From CAYVRJ01 sp964453645 (GTDB lineage: Bacteria; Bacillota; Clostridia; Christensenellales; JAWKQI01): a DNA stretch of 64,000 nucleotides. The stretch spans positions 248,001-312,000 of the forward strand of contig CAYVRJ010000002.1 in assembly GCA_964453645.1 (NCBI GenBank), written 5' to 3'. This document shows, piece by piece, positions 7,606-16,403 of the stretch (the first letter of the stretch is position 1; each line of letters starts with the position of its first letter). Under the pieces are notes generated by a model. It did not search any database, had not been told where the DNA came from, and saw only the letters and a list, made by a program, of their open reading frames with translations. The translations under genes and the position numbers were made by a program.

Positions 7606-8928
7606 TTAATCCTTATAATCCGTGATTTCCTTTAGCATTTCAATTACTTCATCGTGGGTGGTGTGTTCCTTCATCCCCTGTTTGAGCATCTTTGAAATCA
7701 AGTCCTTTTTTGCCAAAGCCTTGTCCAATACTGGGTTTGTACCCGGTTTATAAGCACCGATCAACAGCAGGGATTCAGCTTCATTAATCTCCGACATCAT
7801 GTTCTTAACCTGTTGAGCCATTTCATAGTGGGAGTGATCCACAATTTCAGGCATCAAACGGCTTACACTTGCTAAAATGTCGATGGGTGGATAGTGGTTG
7901 GAATTTGCAAGCTTACGGGATAACACCACGTGACCATCTAAAATACCTCTCACTGTATCTGAAATTGGTTCGTTCATATCGTCGCCTTCCACCAAAACGG
8001 TGTATATAGCGGTAATGGAGCCGTGAGGAGATGTTCCGCTTCGCTCCAATAACTTGGGTAATTTTGCGTATACTGAAGGCGTAAAGCCTCTGGCAACAGG
8101 GGGTTCACCCACTGCCATGCCGATTTCTCTCTGAGCCATTGCAAAGCGGGTGAGAGAATCCATCATGAGTAAAACATTATACCCTTTATCTCTAAAAAAT
8201 TCAGCAATGGAAGTTCCAACCATGGCAGATTTTAAGCGAAGCATGGAGGGCATGTCCGACGTTGCAACCACAACAACCGATTTTGCCAAACCTTCTTCTT
8301 GTAAATCTTTTTCCATAAAATCCAGCACTTCGCGTCCACGCTCTCCCACAAGAACGATGACGTTGATGTCTGCATCGCTGCATCGTGCGATCATACCCAG
8401 TGTTGTGCTCTTACCAACGCCGCTTCCCGCAAAAATACCCACGCGCTGTCCTCTGCCCATGGTGAGCAGGCCATCCATAGCGCGAATACCTAAGTTTAAT
8501 TTTTGTTTAATTCGCGTGCGCTGCAAAGGATTTGGCGGCTCATTTTCTACCGGGTAATACGCTTCCACTTCAATGGGTGGCTTTCCGTCTATGGGGTTAC
8601 CTAGTGCGTCTAAGATTCTTCCTCGCAAGCCTTCGCCAACGGACACACCAAAGTCTGCATCCGAAGCAACTACTCTATTTCCGGGCCCAATGCCCGAAAT
8701 GCTGCCGTATGGCATTAACAAAACACTGCTATCTCTAAAACCAACAACTTCAGCAAAAATGTAGGACTGACCCACATTTGGATATATTTTGCAAACATCA
8801 CCGATGTTCACCAAAGGGCCTGTGGATTCAACCATCATACCGGTTATTCTGGTGATACGGCCGTTAAATTCGATCAAATCGTTGTGTTCTATTAGGTTGT
8901 GCAATTTCCCAAAAAACTCTTTTGTCAA
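7606..8928 (-). CDS. fliI: Flagellum-specific export ATPase FliI
   Basis: FliI is the F1-beta-like ATPase that energises flagellar protein export. Walker A AGSGVGKS is at residues 167-174, the Walker B-like VLLMMDSLTRFA near 250, and the family motif SGTSPHGSITAIYTVLVEGDD near 290 (shown in part). The 440-residue length is exactly usual. The likely start is a TTG immediately after the fliH stop, with AAGGA about 10 bases upstream; no ATG lies close by. It stands between fliH and fliJ, its normal partners. Confidence 0.97.
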   Translation of the reverse strand: MTKEFFGKLHNLIEHNDLIEFNGRITRITGMMVESTGPLVNIGDVCKIYPNVGQSYIFAEVVGFRDSSVLLMPYGSISGIGPGNRVVASDADFGVSVGEGLRGRILDALGNPIDGKPPIEVEAYYPVENEPPNPLQRTRIKQKLNLGIRAMDGLLTMGRGQRVGIFAGSGVGKSTTLGMIARCSDADINVIVLVGERGREVLDFMEKDLQEEGLAKSVVVVATSDMPSMLRLKSAMVGTSIAEFFRDKGYNVLLMMDSLTRFAMAQREIGMAVGEPPVARGFTPSVYAKLPKLLERSGTSPHGSITAIYTVLVEGDDMNEPISDTVRGILDGHVVLSRKLANSNHYPPIDILASVSRLMPEIVDHSHYEMAQQVKNMMSEINEAESLLLIGAYKPGTNPVLDKALAKKDLISKMLKQGMKEHTTHDEVIEMLKEITDYKD

Positions 8929-9702
8929 TTAAATTAATTCCTTCGTAAGAATATGCTTTGCACGATCCAACTGGGTTTCAATACCTACGTTAATCGATCC
9001 GTTTTTATAGTCTGCCCTGCATTCTCCTTCGTTAACCTCCGAACTGGGGATCACCTTAATGTCCTTTTCAGCAAGCATTTCCAAGTATGAAGAGGACTGA
9101 GATTTTTCTAATCGTTCAAAGTCTGCATTACTCAACATGATTTTTTTATTTTCTTCTTGAGCAATATTAACAATTGCAGTATTAATCAAATTGATCAATG
9201 CTTCATCGTTTTTCTGAATCTCAACGTGTAATATTTTTCTTGAAATATCGATAACTGCATCTAAAATTTCACTTTTTACATCATCAAACATACTGGTTTG
9301 ATATTGCTTTAGTTTTTCAATAAACCGTTCAAATTCTTCTGTATGTTTGAGAGCAAGTTCTTCGCCAATGGCAGTGGCATCGTTTTTACCCTCGGCAAAC
9401 CCTTCGTCGTAGGCTTGATTGCGAATGCTCTCTCCCTCATTTTTGGCGATTAAAACAATCTGTTCCGCTTTACTCTTTGCTTCATCAATTGTTTTTTTTG
9501 CGTAATCATCTGCTTTCTTTTTTGTTTGTTGTGCGTCAAACAAAATATCTTCAGCTGTTTTTTCAATTTGAGAAGCAGAAAGAGAATCCTCTTCCTGCAA
9601 CTCGGGAATGATCTGTGGTCTTGGTACCAATTCCTCAAAAGTGGGGAGTACCACTACATCGCTTTTGTGCACATTTGCATCAGGTTGATTCCTATGCAAC
9701 AA
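8929..9702 (-). CDS. fliH: Flagellar assembly protein FliH
   Basis: FliH regulates the FliI ATPase and tethers it to the C-ring. The middle of the protein is an Ala/Lys/Glu-rich coiled coil with the FliH-typical IRNQAYDEGFAEG motif near residue 120. The C-terminal half matches the FliH/V-type ATPase E-subunit-like domain (ILDAVIDISRKILHVEI, ADFERL). The frame is open back to an ATG at 9765 inside fliG, but that ATG has no ribosome-binding site. I prefer the TTG at 9702, which follows GAGGAGG by about 11 bases and overlaps fliG by 11 bases. This gives 257 residues. Confidence 0.88.
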   Translation of the reverse strand: MLHRNQPDANVHKSDVVVLPTFEELVPRPQIIPELQEEDSLSASQIEKTAEDILFDAQQTKKKADDYAKKTIDEAKSKAEQIVLIAKNEGESIRNQAYDEGFAEGKNDATAIGEELALKHTEEFERFIEKLKQYQTSMFDDVKSEILDAVIDISRKILHVEIQKNDEALINLINTAIVNIAQEENKKIMLSNADFERLEKSQSSSYLEMLAEKDIKVIPSSEVNEGECRADYKNGSINVGIETQLDRAKHILTKELI

Positions 9703-10696
9703 TATCGTTTTCGCCTCCTCTGGAGATATCGATCTCGCCGCTGTCTTCCAGTCTGCGGATCGCATTGACTATCTTCTGTTGTGCTGCTTCTACGTCGCGG
9801 ACGCGAACAGGTCCCATGTAATCCATATTTTCTTTGATCATCTCCTGCAAACGCTTGGAAATGTTGTCGAAAATCTTGTTTGCAATCTCGGTTGCCGCAC
9901 CCTTGAGTGCCATTGCCAGCGTATCGTTGTCGATCTCTTTGAGCATACGCTGAATTGCAGGGTTTGTAAGGCGAATAACATCGTCGAAGGTGAACAGTCT
10001 GGAGTGAATATCCTCTGCCAGCTCGGGATCGTCCTTCTCCAAGGATTCCAGAATGTATCTCTCTGTACCCCTGTCTACGAAGTTTAAGATGTTTACGATG
10101 GAGTCCAAACCACCCAATACTGCACTGTCTACCATACCTACGCTGGACAGCTTGCGTTCTAAAACTCTTTCAGCTTCACGCACATACTCGGGGGCAACAA
10201 TTCCCATCGTCGCCAAACGTTTAATAACTTTAACCTGTAAATCGATGGGCAGCGAGGTCATAATGGATGCTGCGTTTCCTGTATCCAAATACGAGAGTAC
10301 CAGTGCGATGGTCTGGGGATGCTCATTTTGAATGAAGTTAAATACCTGAGCTGGGTCTGCCTTGCGAACAAAGTCGAAGGGACGAACTTGCAGCATGGAA
10401 GAAATTCGATTGAGTAAATTGTCTGCTTTTTCTTGACCCAGGGCTGCGATTAGCACGTCTCGTGCATAATCCACACCACCCTCTTGCACATACTTTTGAG
10501 CAACACATAGCTGATAAAACTCTTCCAGAACATCTTCTTTAGTATCATTGTCAAATCGGTCGAGGCCGGTAATAGACATTGTCAACTGTTCGATTTCATC
10601 TTCATCCAAAAAATTGTATATTTTAGAGGAGGCATCCCTGCCCAAAGCTATCATTAGTATTGCCGCTTTATCTTTATCTGTTAATACATTTGCCAT
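9692..10696 (-). CDS. fliG: Flagellar motor switch protein FliG
   Basis: FliG is the C-ring protein that contacts MotA and converts ion flow into torque. The 334-residue product has the FliG N domain (DKDKAAILMIALGRD), the middle domain with EHPQTIALVLSYLD near 128, and the C domain with IQRMLKEIDNDTLAMALKG near 255. That last motif bears the charged torque helix, followed by ISKRLQEMIKENMDYMGPV (shown in part). AGGAGG precedes the ATG by about 10 bases. It follows fliF by 46 bases. Confidence 0.97.
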   Translation of the reverse strand: MANVLTDKDKAAILMIALGRDASSKIYNFLDEDEIEQLTMSITGLDRFDNDTKEDVLEEFYQLCVAQKYVQEGGVDYARDVLIAALGQEKADNLLNRISSMLQVRPFDFVRKADPAQVFNFIQNEHPQTIALVLSYLDTGNAASIMTSLPIDLQVKVIKRLATMGIVAPEYVREAERVLERKLSSVGMVDSAVLGGLDSIVNILNFVDRGTERYILESLEKDDPELAEDIHSRLFTFDDVIRLTNPAIQRMLKEIDNDTLAMALKGAATEIANKIFDNISKRLQEMIKENMDYMGPVRVRDVEAAQQKIVNAIRRLEDSGEIDISRGGENDIVA

Positions 10697-10742
10697 ATTA
10701 GCTAAATCCTCCTAAAATTTGAGTGTTTGCAGTTGACTTCTA

Positions 10743-12323
10743 TTAGTTTACCAACCAGTTTCTCAGAAGCATTGCTATAGATTCTGGATTGCTTTCAACC
10801 AATGCTCTTATGTATTTTACAGAGTCAGCTTCCTGAGGAGTTAATAACTCAGTAGCGGATAAGTCATCATCAGCAACAAGGTTTACACCGCCTGCAGTGG
10901 CAACACCGTATTGGGATTCAAACTGTTCAATGATCTGCTGTTGCTTTTTCTTGTTTGCTTTACCCATGAAGATCAGGATCAATGCGACTGTTAAGATTAA
11001 GAGTACTGCTGCACCAATAATGATATACATCTGCGTTGTCTGTTGATCAATAATCAACTGGTTTGCTGCTTCGATCGCTTCTTGTTCAGCTGTCTTAGCA
11101 TCAGTAAATGCCATTGTAGATACTGCAACGTTATCTTCGCTAATACCCAATCCCTTTGCAACCAACTTGGATACATCGGACAGAACTGTCTCAGCTTGCT
11201 GTACTTCATTGTTTATGATGACCGCAATAGACAGATTTTTAACAGAACCCTGTGCCCGTTTGATCTGCTCGCGCACTTCATTTACTTCTGCATTGTACTC
11301 GTTTGTGCTCTTGTAATATGTATCGTCCGTACCAGCACCCGAATCGGGATACGTTACTGTTGCACCGTTGGGATCGAATCCCGGCTGTCCAGCCTGATCA
11401 ACAGCGCCGACAATTTTTTCTGCAAGCAATTTCTGACTTACAATCAATCCGGTGGTCTCACCCTCAACAGGAGGTGCGAATGTCACAGACTCGGAAACCG
11501 CTTGATCAAAATCAAGTTCTGCATTGACCATAACGGATAGTTTATCCGAACCAAACACTGGGGATAACAGTTCCATAACTCTTGACTGAAACACAGTCTG
11601 CATACGATGGGTCATGTTCAACTGCTCTGCCACATCGTTCATAGCTTCACCTTCTGCCGATTCTTCGCCTGTACGATATTGGTTCATGTTTGTATCTGCA
11701 ATTGTTATATTGTTTCTGTCCAGCTTCGGGATTGCCCGGGCAACGTAATCTCGGATTGTTTCAGCCTCGCTGTTGGACAATTTCTTGCCCGGCATAAGTG
11801 TTAATACCACCGATGCCGATGCCGGCTGATTGCCTGTTTCCGAAAGTACAAATGCGCTGTCCTTTGCCATTGTTATTTTAACCGAAGCATCTTTAATTCC
11901 ATCAAATTTTTTAATATCTTTTGCAAGGTCACTCTGTAACTGGAACTGATAATATGCATTTTTCTCCATATCGGTTGTACCGAAGCTGGAGGCCAGTCCC
12001 ATAATATCTAAGTTATCTCCGCTCTGAGGAATTCCCTCAGCACTTAGCGTCAATCTCAGCGTATCCACTTGGCTCTTTGGAACCGTCAGTGTGTCGCCCT
12101 TAACCTTTACCGGAACGCCCATCTCTTCAAGCTTTGTATAGATGGCTCCAGCTTCCGCAGGTTCCAGACCAGAATATAGAACAGCATATTCTGTCTGACC
12201 CAATAAAACAGATAAACCAACAATGAGAATTAACGCCACAGCGGCAATGATAATTATTTTTTGTTTTCTTGGTTTTTCCTGCTTTTTCCAAAACTCAGTT
12301 ATCTTTGAAAAAATATTACCCAT
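10743..12323 (-). CDS. fliF: Flagellar MS-ring protein FliF
   Basis: FliF forms the MS ring in the cytoplasmic membrane and is the platform for motor assembly. Two transmembrane helices flank a large periplasmic part (about 22-42 and 430-452). The YscJ/FliF domain is at about 45-220, with YSGLEPAEAGAIYTKLEEMG (the first 20 residues of the motif). The C-terminal tail ends in LLRNWLVN, the FliG-binding peptide. I chose the ATG at 12323, seven bases behind AAGGA, rather than the upstream TTG. It is the first gene of this operon; flgB, flgC and fliE, which normally precede it, are absent. Confidence 0.96.
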   Translation of the reverse strand: MGNIFSKITEFWKKQEKPRKQKIIIIAAVALILIVGLSVLLGQTEYAVLYSGLEPAEAGAIYTKLEEMGVPVKVKGDTLTVPKSQVDTLRLTLSAEGIPQSGDNLDIMGLASSFGTTDMEKNAYYQFQLQSDLAKDIKKFDGIKDASVKITMAKDSAFVLSETGNQPASASVVLTLMPGKKLSNSEAETIRDYVARAIPKLDRNNITIADTNMNQYRTGEESAEGEAMNDVAEQLNMTHRMQTVFQSRVMELLSPVFGSDKLSVMVNAELDFDQAVSESVTFAPPVEGETTGLIVSQKLLAEKIVGAVDQAGQPGFDPNGATVTYPDSGAGTDDTYYKSTNEYNAEVNEVREQIKRAQGSVKNLSIAVIINNEVQQAETVLSDVSKLVAKGLGISEDNVAVSTMAFTDAKTAEQEAIEAANQLIIDQQTTQMYIIIGAAVLLILTVALILIFMGKANKKKQQQIIEQFESQYGVATAGGVNLVADDDLSATELLTPQEADSVKYIRALVESNPESIAMLLRNWLVN

Positions 12324-12398
12324 TCTACATCCTTTACACAAATTAATATAAAAGCCAATTGTACATGTGGTCTAAAATATGTCCGCCACACAATATAT

Positions 12399-12427
12399 AG
12401 TATATAGTTTTCTGTCGCAAAATGCAA
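12399..12427 (-). promoter_or_regulatory. SigA-type promoter of the flagellar operon
   Basis: On the minus strand TTGCAT (12422-12427) and TATACT (12399-12404) are separated by exactly 17 bases, pointing at fliF, whose ATG is about 75 bases downstream of the -10. No SigD-like element (TAAA...GCCGATAA) is seen here. Confidence 0.7.
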
Positions 12428-12495
12428 GAGATTTTTGTTAGTAATTCCTTGTTATCGTAAAAAAAATTTACATAAATTCCAAAGAAACAAAAAAT

Positions 12496-12524
12496 TTGAA
12501 ATTTTCTTGAGAATATGTTATGCT
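12496..12524 (+). promoter_or_regulatory. SigA-type promoter of thyA-folA
   Basis: TTGAAA (12496-12501), a 17-base spacer and TATGCT (12519-12524) lie back to back with the fliF promoter. Transcription would begin near 12531, which excludes start codons at or before 12515 and supports the ATG at 12557. Confidence 0.7.
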
Positions 12525-12556
12525 ATACTGTGCAAATTATGAGTAGGAGACATTTA

Positions 12557-13384
12557 ATGAGTTTGGCAGACCAGATTTTTATTGGCAATTGCAAGGATAT
12601 ACTTGCAAACGGTTGCTGGGATACAGCATTGCCTGTCCGCCCCCGGTGGGGAGATGGATCACCCGCCCACACTGTTAAAAAATTTGGTGTAATCAACCGA
12701 TACGACCTTAGCGTTGAATTTCCCATTTTAACGCTGCGCAAAACGAACTTTGAAAATTCAATCGATGAAATTTTATGGATCTGGCAAAAAAAATCCAATA
12801 AAATTTCAGAGCTTAGCAGCCGCATTTGGGACGCTTGGGCGGATGAGCAAGGCACCATTGGCAAAGCCTACGGATATCAGCTCAGCATCCCTCACAAGTA
12901 CCCTGAGGGCGAATTCGATCAAGTGGACAGGTTGTTGTTTGATTTAAAAAACAATCCCCAGAGCAGAAGAATTCTCACCAATTTATACAATCATTCTGAT
13001 CTAAGCGAAATGAATCTATATCCCTGTGCGTATAGTTTAACTCTCAACGTTTCGGATAATAAACTCAACGCAATCCTCAATCAAAGGTCTCAGGACATGC
13101 TGGTGGCGAACAATTGGAATGTGTGCCAGTATTCTGCTTTAATCCATATGTTTGCGCAAGTCAGCGGTCTCATTGCCGGAGAACTGGTTCATGTCATTGC
13201 AGATGCCCATATATACGACAGGCATGTGCCCTTGGTGGAGGAGTTAATCTCCCGCACGCCATTTGACGCTCCTGCATGTATTATCGACAAAAATATATTG
13301 AATTTTTATGAATTTACTGTATCATCATTTAAATTGCAAAATTACCAGTATCATGAATTTGTAAAAATTCCTGTTGCAGTATAA
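12557..13384 (+). CDS. thyA: Thymidylate synthase ThyA
   Basis: ThyA methylates dUMP to dTMP using 5,10-methylene-tetrahydrofolate and produces dihydrofolate. The 275-residue protein carries the catalytic LYPCAYS motif (Cys157), the substrate-binding NQRSQDMLVANNWNV segment and the HVIADAHIYDRH motif. I chose the ATG at 12557 because GTAGGAGA lies 6-7 bases upstream and the promoter lies just before. Its product feeds folA, which follows after 5 bases. The gene is divergent from fliF. Confidence 0.96.
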   Translation: MSLADQIFIGNCKDILANGCWDTALPVRPRWGDGSPAHTVKKFGVINRYDLSVEFPILTLRKTNFENSIDEILWIWQKKSNKISELSSRIWDAWADEQGTIGKAYGYQLSIPHKYPEGEFDQVDRLLFDLKNNPQSRRILTNLYNHSDLSEMNLYPCAYSLTLNVSDNKLNAILNQRSQDMLVANNWNVCQYSALIHMFAQVSGLIAGELVHVIADAHIYDRHVPLVEELISRTPFDAPACIIDKNILNFYEFTVSSFKLQNYQYHEFVKIPVAV

Positions 13385-13389
13385 ATATT

Positions 13390-13890
13390 ATGAAAGCAAT
13401 TGTATGTGTTAGCTCCAATTGGGGTATAGGATGTTTTAATAAAATGTTGTTTCACATTCCAAATGACTTGGAGTATTTTAAAAATACAACCCTCAACCAA
13501 GTTGTCGTTATGGGCCGTAAAACCTTTCTATCCCTGCCTAATGGCCCTTTAAAAAACCGAGTGAACATTGTGTTGTCTACTGATCCATCATTTGAAACTC
13601 AGGGAATTATAAAATGTGATTCTATCAACAGTGTTTTAGATACCATCAAAAATTATAGTTGTGACATATATATAATAGGAGGACAATCTGTTTATGAAGC
13701 CTTTCTGCCCCTGTGCTCCGAAGTCTTGGTTACTAAAGTTTTAAAGGATTGTCCTGCAGATACATTCTTTCCAAACTTAGACAGTAACCAAAACTGGCAG
13801 GAATGTGAAAAATCTCAAATTTTTACACAAAATCATTTGAATTACTATTTTTGTAAATATATAAATTTATACCAAAGTAGAGAGGGATGA
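13390..13890 (+). CDS. folA: Dihydrofolate reductase
   Basis: This enzyme reduces the dihydrofolate made by ThyA back to tetrahydrofolate with NADPH. The 166-residue product has the DHFR signature: WGIG near residue 11, FHIPNDLEYFKNTT with the catalytic acid near 26, VVMGRKTFLSL near 44, and YIIGGQSVYEAFL near 96. It is somewhat divergent, with MLFHIP in place of the usual LPWHLP. It overlaps the next gene by 4 bases if that gene begins at 13887. Confidence 0.94.
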   Translation: MKAIVCVSSNWGIGCFNKMLFHIPNDLEYFKNTTLNQVVVMGRKTFLSLPNGPLKNRVNIVLSTDPSFETQGIIKCDSINSVLDTIKNYSCDIYIIGGQSVYEAFLPLCSEVLVTKVLKDCPADTFFPNLDSNQNWQECEKSQIFTQNHLNYYFCKYINLYQSREG

Positions 13891-13892
13891 TT

Positions 13893-15779
13893 ATGTTGAA
13901 AAAAGCTTTAATGTTCTGCTGCACTTTTTTATTTTTGTTTGGGTGTACTGATGCCATATCCATTCAGTCCCCCAACATCGAAGTCATGGAAGCTTCACTG
14001 CCTCAAGAAGTAGAAATCAAACCCATGAATGTAACGTTAACATTTCAGCCCAGCGTTGTGCTGGAAGACCAGCCCCACATTCCAACTGTTTTGTGGGACG
14101 AAGTTACGCGATCCCTTGTGGTTGAAAAAGATACGGTTTCTACGTTTTTGTTAAAAACCGAACCAAAGGCAAAGGTTGAGCTGGAAGTTTCCAACCCCTC
14201 GGCTTTTAAAGCAGTTTTAAACCATGAAACATTAGAGATTACAGCCCTCAGCCCGGGAAAGGGCACTGTGATTATTACTGCATCCCAGGATCAATTTGAA
14301 ACAGCAACTTTGAACCTAGAGATCGAAGTAATTCTACCCACCATCCAACTCTCTTTGTTTGAAGAAAACGATATGCCTGTGGATTCCATTGAGTTGGAGT
14401 TTGGCAAGGAACAAAAATATATTGTGGAGGCGGAGCCTGGAACCGCAACCATAACACTAGGCAGCACGGAAGGTGTGAATGCCTCCTTAAAAGAAACTGT
14501 TTTAACTTTAAAATCCAATACATTGGGAACACATACACTGCAACTGCAAGGCTCTGCCGAAGGATATTCGGATTCATCCTTGGATGTGGAAATCAATGTG
14601 ATTCCCGAACGGGTACCCCTCACCCTCACATCCAAATCCATTGTGAAGGGATCGGCAAGCGTCATCATTGGAAATTCTTTCAGCATCACTGCAAAAACAA
14701 AAGCAGAATTGGCTTTGCAATACGATGAAGAAATGCTCATCGTAAAACGAAACGGGAGTACCATCAATATTACCCCCAAATCCACGGGAGACACTCAATT
14801 GACGGTGAAGGCAACCCTAGCCGGGTATTCTGACAATGTTCAAATAATACCCATCACTGTTTTGAAAAAACCATTAACCCTTAAGTTAACGAAAACAAAA
14901 GCAACTTTGGAAAGTAATAAAACTGAAACGATTGACATTTCAGCCACACCAACCACCGGCGTGGCCTTTGAAGCCTCCATCGATAACAGTATTGCTGAGG
15001 TTTCCGTATCGGGTAAAACACTGACCATCACTCCCCTATTGTCGGGTAATGCCATTGTAACTGTTACTGCATCCCACCCCGACTATTCGTCGGTGAGTAA
15101 AACCGTTGCACTCAAGATCACCGACCCTGCACTGGATGCCAAACTTTCTTCCAATTCAGCTTCATTGGAAGAAGGAAAAAGTGTTACCGTCAGTGTAAAG
15201 ACATCGGTTGAGAACGTTAAAGTTGCAGCTGTGTGTAATAATTCTGATATCAGCGTCAACGTCAACGGTTTGGATATTGAACTCAGTGCGCTAACAGCAC
15301 TCAGCGAATCAGCTAAAGTGAATATCACAGTCTCGAAAGAGGGTTATGAAACAAAAACCCTCACATTCACAGTGAACCCCCCCAACCTTGGCGACAGCGC
15401 TAGTGGCCTTGCTGCTGAGGTATTGCGGCTGGTCAATCAAGAGCGTGCTGCCCAGGGCGTTGCCCCCTTAAAATACAGCAACAAGCTTGCATCGGGTGCC
15501 CAAGTCCGTGCCAAAGAATTGGTGGAAAACACCTCCCACACTCGACCCGACGGTTCGGAGTTTTGGACCGTGTTTGGTGTGCCCAACATCTATAATTATG
15601 CCGAAAACTTTGCAGCGGGGCAAAAGACTCCGGCGGAAGCTATGAAAGACTGGATGAACTCACCAGGGCACAGGGCGAGTATTCTCAATGCAAGTTATAC
15701 GCATATTGGTGTGGGTATCTACAAAGACTCCGAATCTTTTTACGGAACGTATTGGATTCAGATTTTTTCGGACCAATGA
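13893..15779 (+). CDS. Lipoprotein with five Ig-like (BIG2-type) repeats and a C-terminal CAP/SCP domain
   Basis: A signal peptide ends in LFGC, so Cys18 is probably lipidated and the protein surface-anchored. Five tandem repeats of roughly 85 residues follow (about 45-500). Each ends with a pattern such as ...G.a.vtv.As...Y......i.v, typical of bacterial Ig-like group 2 domains. The C-terminal CAP/SCP domain (about 505-628) shows VLRLVNQERAAQGVAPL, NTSHTRPDGS, YAENFAAG and WMNSPGHRASILN, with the His and Glu residues expected for the CAP cavity. The substrate is unknown; clostridial CAP proteins are wall- or spore-associated. I prefer the second ATG (13893), six bases after GAGGG; 13887 is the alternative. 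It is co-transcribed with thyA-folA, a surprising partnership. Confidence 0.9.
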   Translation: MLKKALMFCCTFLFLFGCTDAISIQSPNIEVMEASLPQEVEIKPMNVTLTFQPSVVLEDQPHIPTVLWDEVTRSLVVEKDTVSTFLLKTEPKAKVELEVSNPSAFKAVLNHETLEITALSPGKGTVIITASQDQFETATLNLEIEVILPTIQLSLFEENDMPVDSIELEFGKEQKYIVEAEPGTATITLGSTEGVNASLKETVLTLKSNTLGTHTLQLQGSAEGYSDSSLDVEINVIPERVPLTLTSKSIVKGSASVIIGNSFSITAKTKAELALQYDEEMLIVKRNGSTINITPKSTGDTQLTVKATLAGYSDNVQIIPITVLKKPLTLKLTKTKATLESNKTETIDISATPTTGVAFEASIDNSIAEVSVSGKTLTITPLLSGNAIVTVTASHPDYSSVSKTVALKITDPALDAKLSSNSASLEEGKSVTVSVKTSVENVKVAAVCNNSDISVNVNGLDIELSALTALSESAKVNITVSKEGYETKTLTFTVNPPNLGDSASGLAAEVLRLVNQERAAQGVAPLKYSNKLASGAQVRAKELVENTSHTRPDGSEFWTVFGVPNIYNYAENFAAGQKTPAEAMKDWMNSPGHRASILNASYTHIGVGIYKDSESFYGTYWIQIFSDQ

Positions 15780-15811
15780 TCCAAAAATAAAGCCAAAAAT
15801 CGTATTTTATA

Positions 15812-15840
15812 TTGACAATACTTATTTGATTTATTATAAT
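15812..15840 (+). promoter_or_regulatory. Consensus SigA promoter of rplM-rpsI
   Basis: A perfect TTGACA (15812-15817), a 17-base spacer and a perfect TATAAT (15835-15840). The start of transcription would be near 15847. Confidence 0.9.
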
Positions 15841-15845
15841 ATTTT

Positions 15846-15955
15846 GTGCATGTGTTGTTTGTTAGCCCCAAACGCAGTGCACGAAAGCAAAAAAATACCC
15901 AACTGTCTTAACCATTTGGTGTATGTTGCTTAAAATTAAAATAGTTAAGGAGGTC
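15846..15955 (+). promoter_or_regulatory. Structured 5' leader of rplM (L13-leader-like)
   Basis: The leader begins with a hairpin: GTGCA (15846-15850) pairs with TGCAC (15878-15882), and inside it GTTTG (15857-15861) pairs with CAAAC (15869-15873). A second helix, CTTAAC (15907-15912) with GTTAAG (15944-15949), would cover the first bases of the AAGGAGG ribosome-binding site. The L13 leader is a known Bacillus/Firmicute cis-element for autoregulation by ribosomal protein L13; assignment of this leader to it is an inference from position and structure. Confidence 0.5.
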
Positions 15956-15959
15956 ATAT

Positions 15960-16391
15960 ATGAAAACATATATGGCAAATCCGCAAACCGTTGAACGCAA
16001 GTGGTATGTAGTCGATGCCGATGGCAAAACCTTTGGTCGGCTGGCTTCCAGCGTTGCAGTCATTTTGCGGGGCAAACACAAGCCTGAATATACTCCCCAT
16101 GTGGATACTGGAGATTTTGTTATTGTTATCAATTCGGACAAACTGGTTCTAACCGGCAAAAAGTTGGATCAGAAGATTTATTACCATCATTCCGGATTTA
16201 TCGGCGGTATGAAGGAAACCAAATATCGCGATTTAATGGCCAAAAAGTCAGATTTTGCTTTTAGCCTAGCGGTTAAGAGAATGTTACCCAAAAATTCCTT
16301 GGGCAGAAATATGTTAAAAAAGCTCAGAGTATTTAAGGGCGCAGAACACACACATGCTGCTCAAAAGCCCGAGCTTTTAGAGCTGAACTAG
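15960..16391 (+). CDS. rplM: 50S ribosomal protein L13
   Basis: L13 is an early-assembling large-subunit protein. The 143-residue product shows the family core: ERKWYVVDADGKTFGRLAS near residue 11, GDFVIVINSDK near 51, YYHHSGFIGG near 78, and AVKRMLPKNSLGRNMLKKLR near 102. AAGGAGG lies 6 bases before the ATG. It is followed after 12 bases by rpsI, the universal partner. Confidence 0.98.
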   Translation: MKTYMANPQTVERKWYVVDADGKTFGRLASSVAVILRGKHKPEYTPHVDTGDFVIVINSDKLVLTGKKLDQKIYYHHSGFIGGMKETKYRDLMAKKSDFAFSLAVKRMLPKNSLGRNMLKKLRVFKGAEHTHAAQKPELLELN

Positions 16392-16403
16392 GAGGGATCG
16401 CAT

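Noticed and set aside
9703..9765. ATG start for fliH at 9765
   Set aside because: No ribosome-binding site, lies 74 bases inside fliG, and the added residues do not look like FliH; the TTG at 9702 follows GAGGAGG.
11043..11540. 165-codon open frame antisense to fliF
   Set aside because: Cys-rich implausible translation opposite a conserved gene.
12515..12556. Upstream start for thyA at 12515
   Set aside because: It overlaps the -10 box of the thyA promoter, so the codon would not be transcribed.
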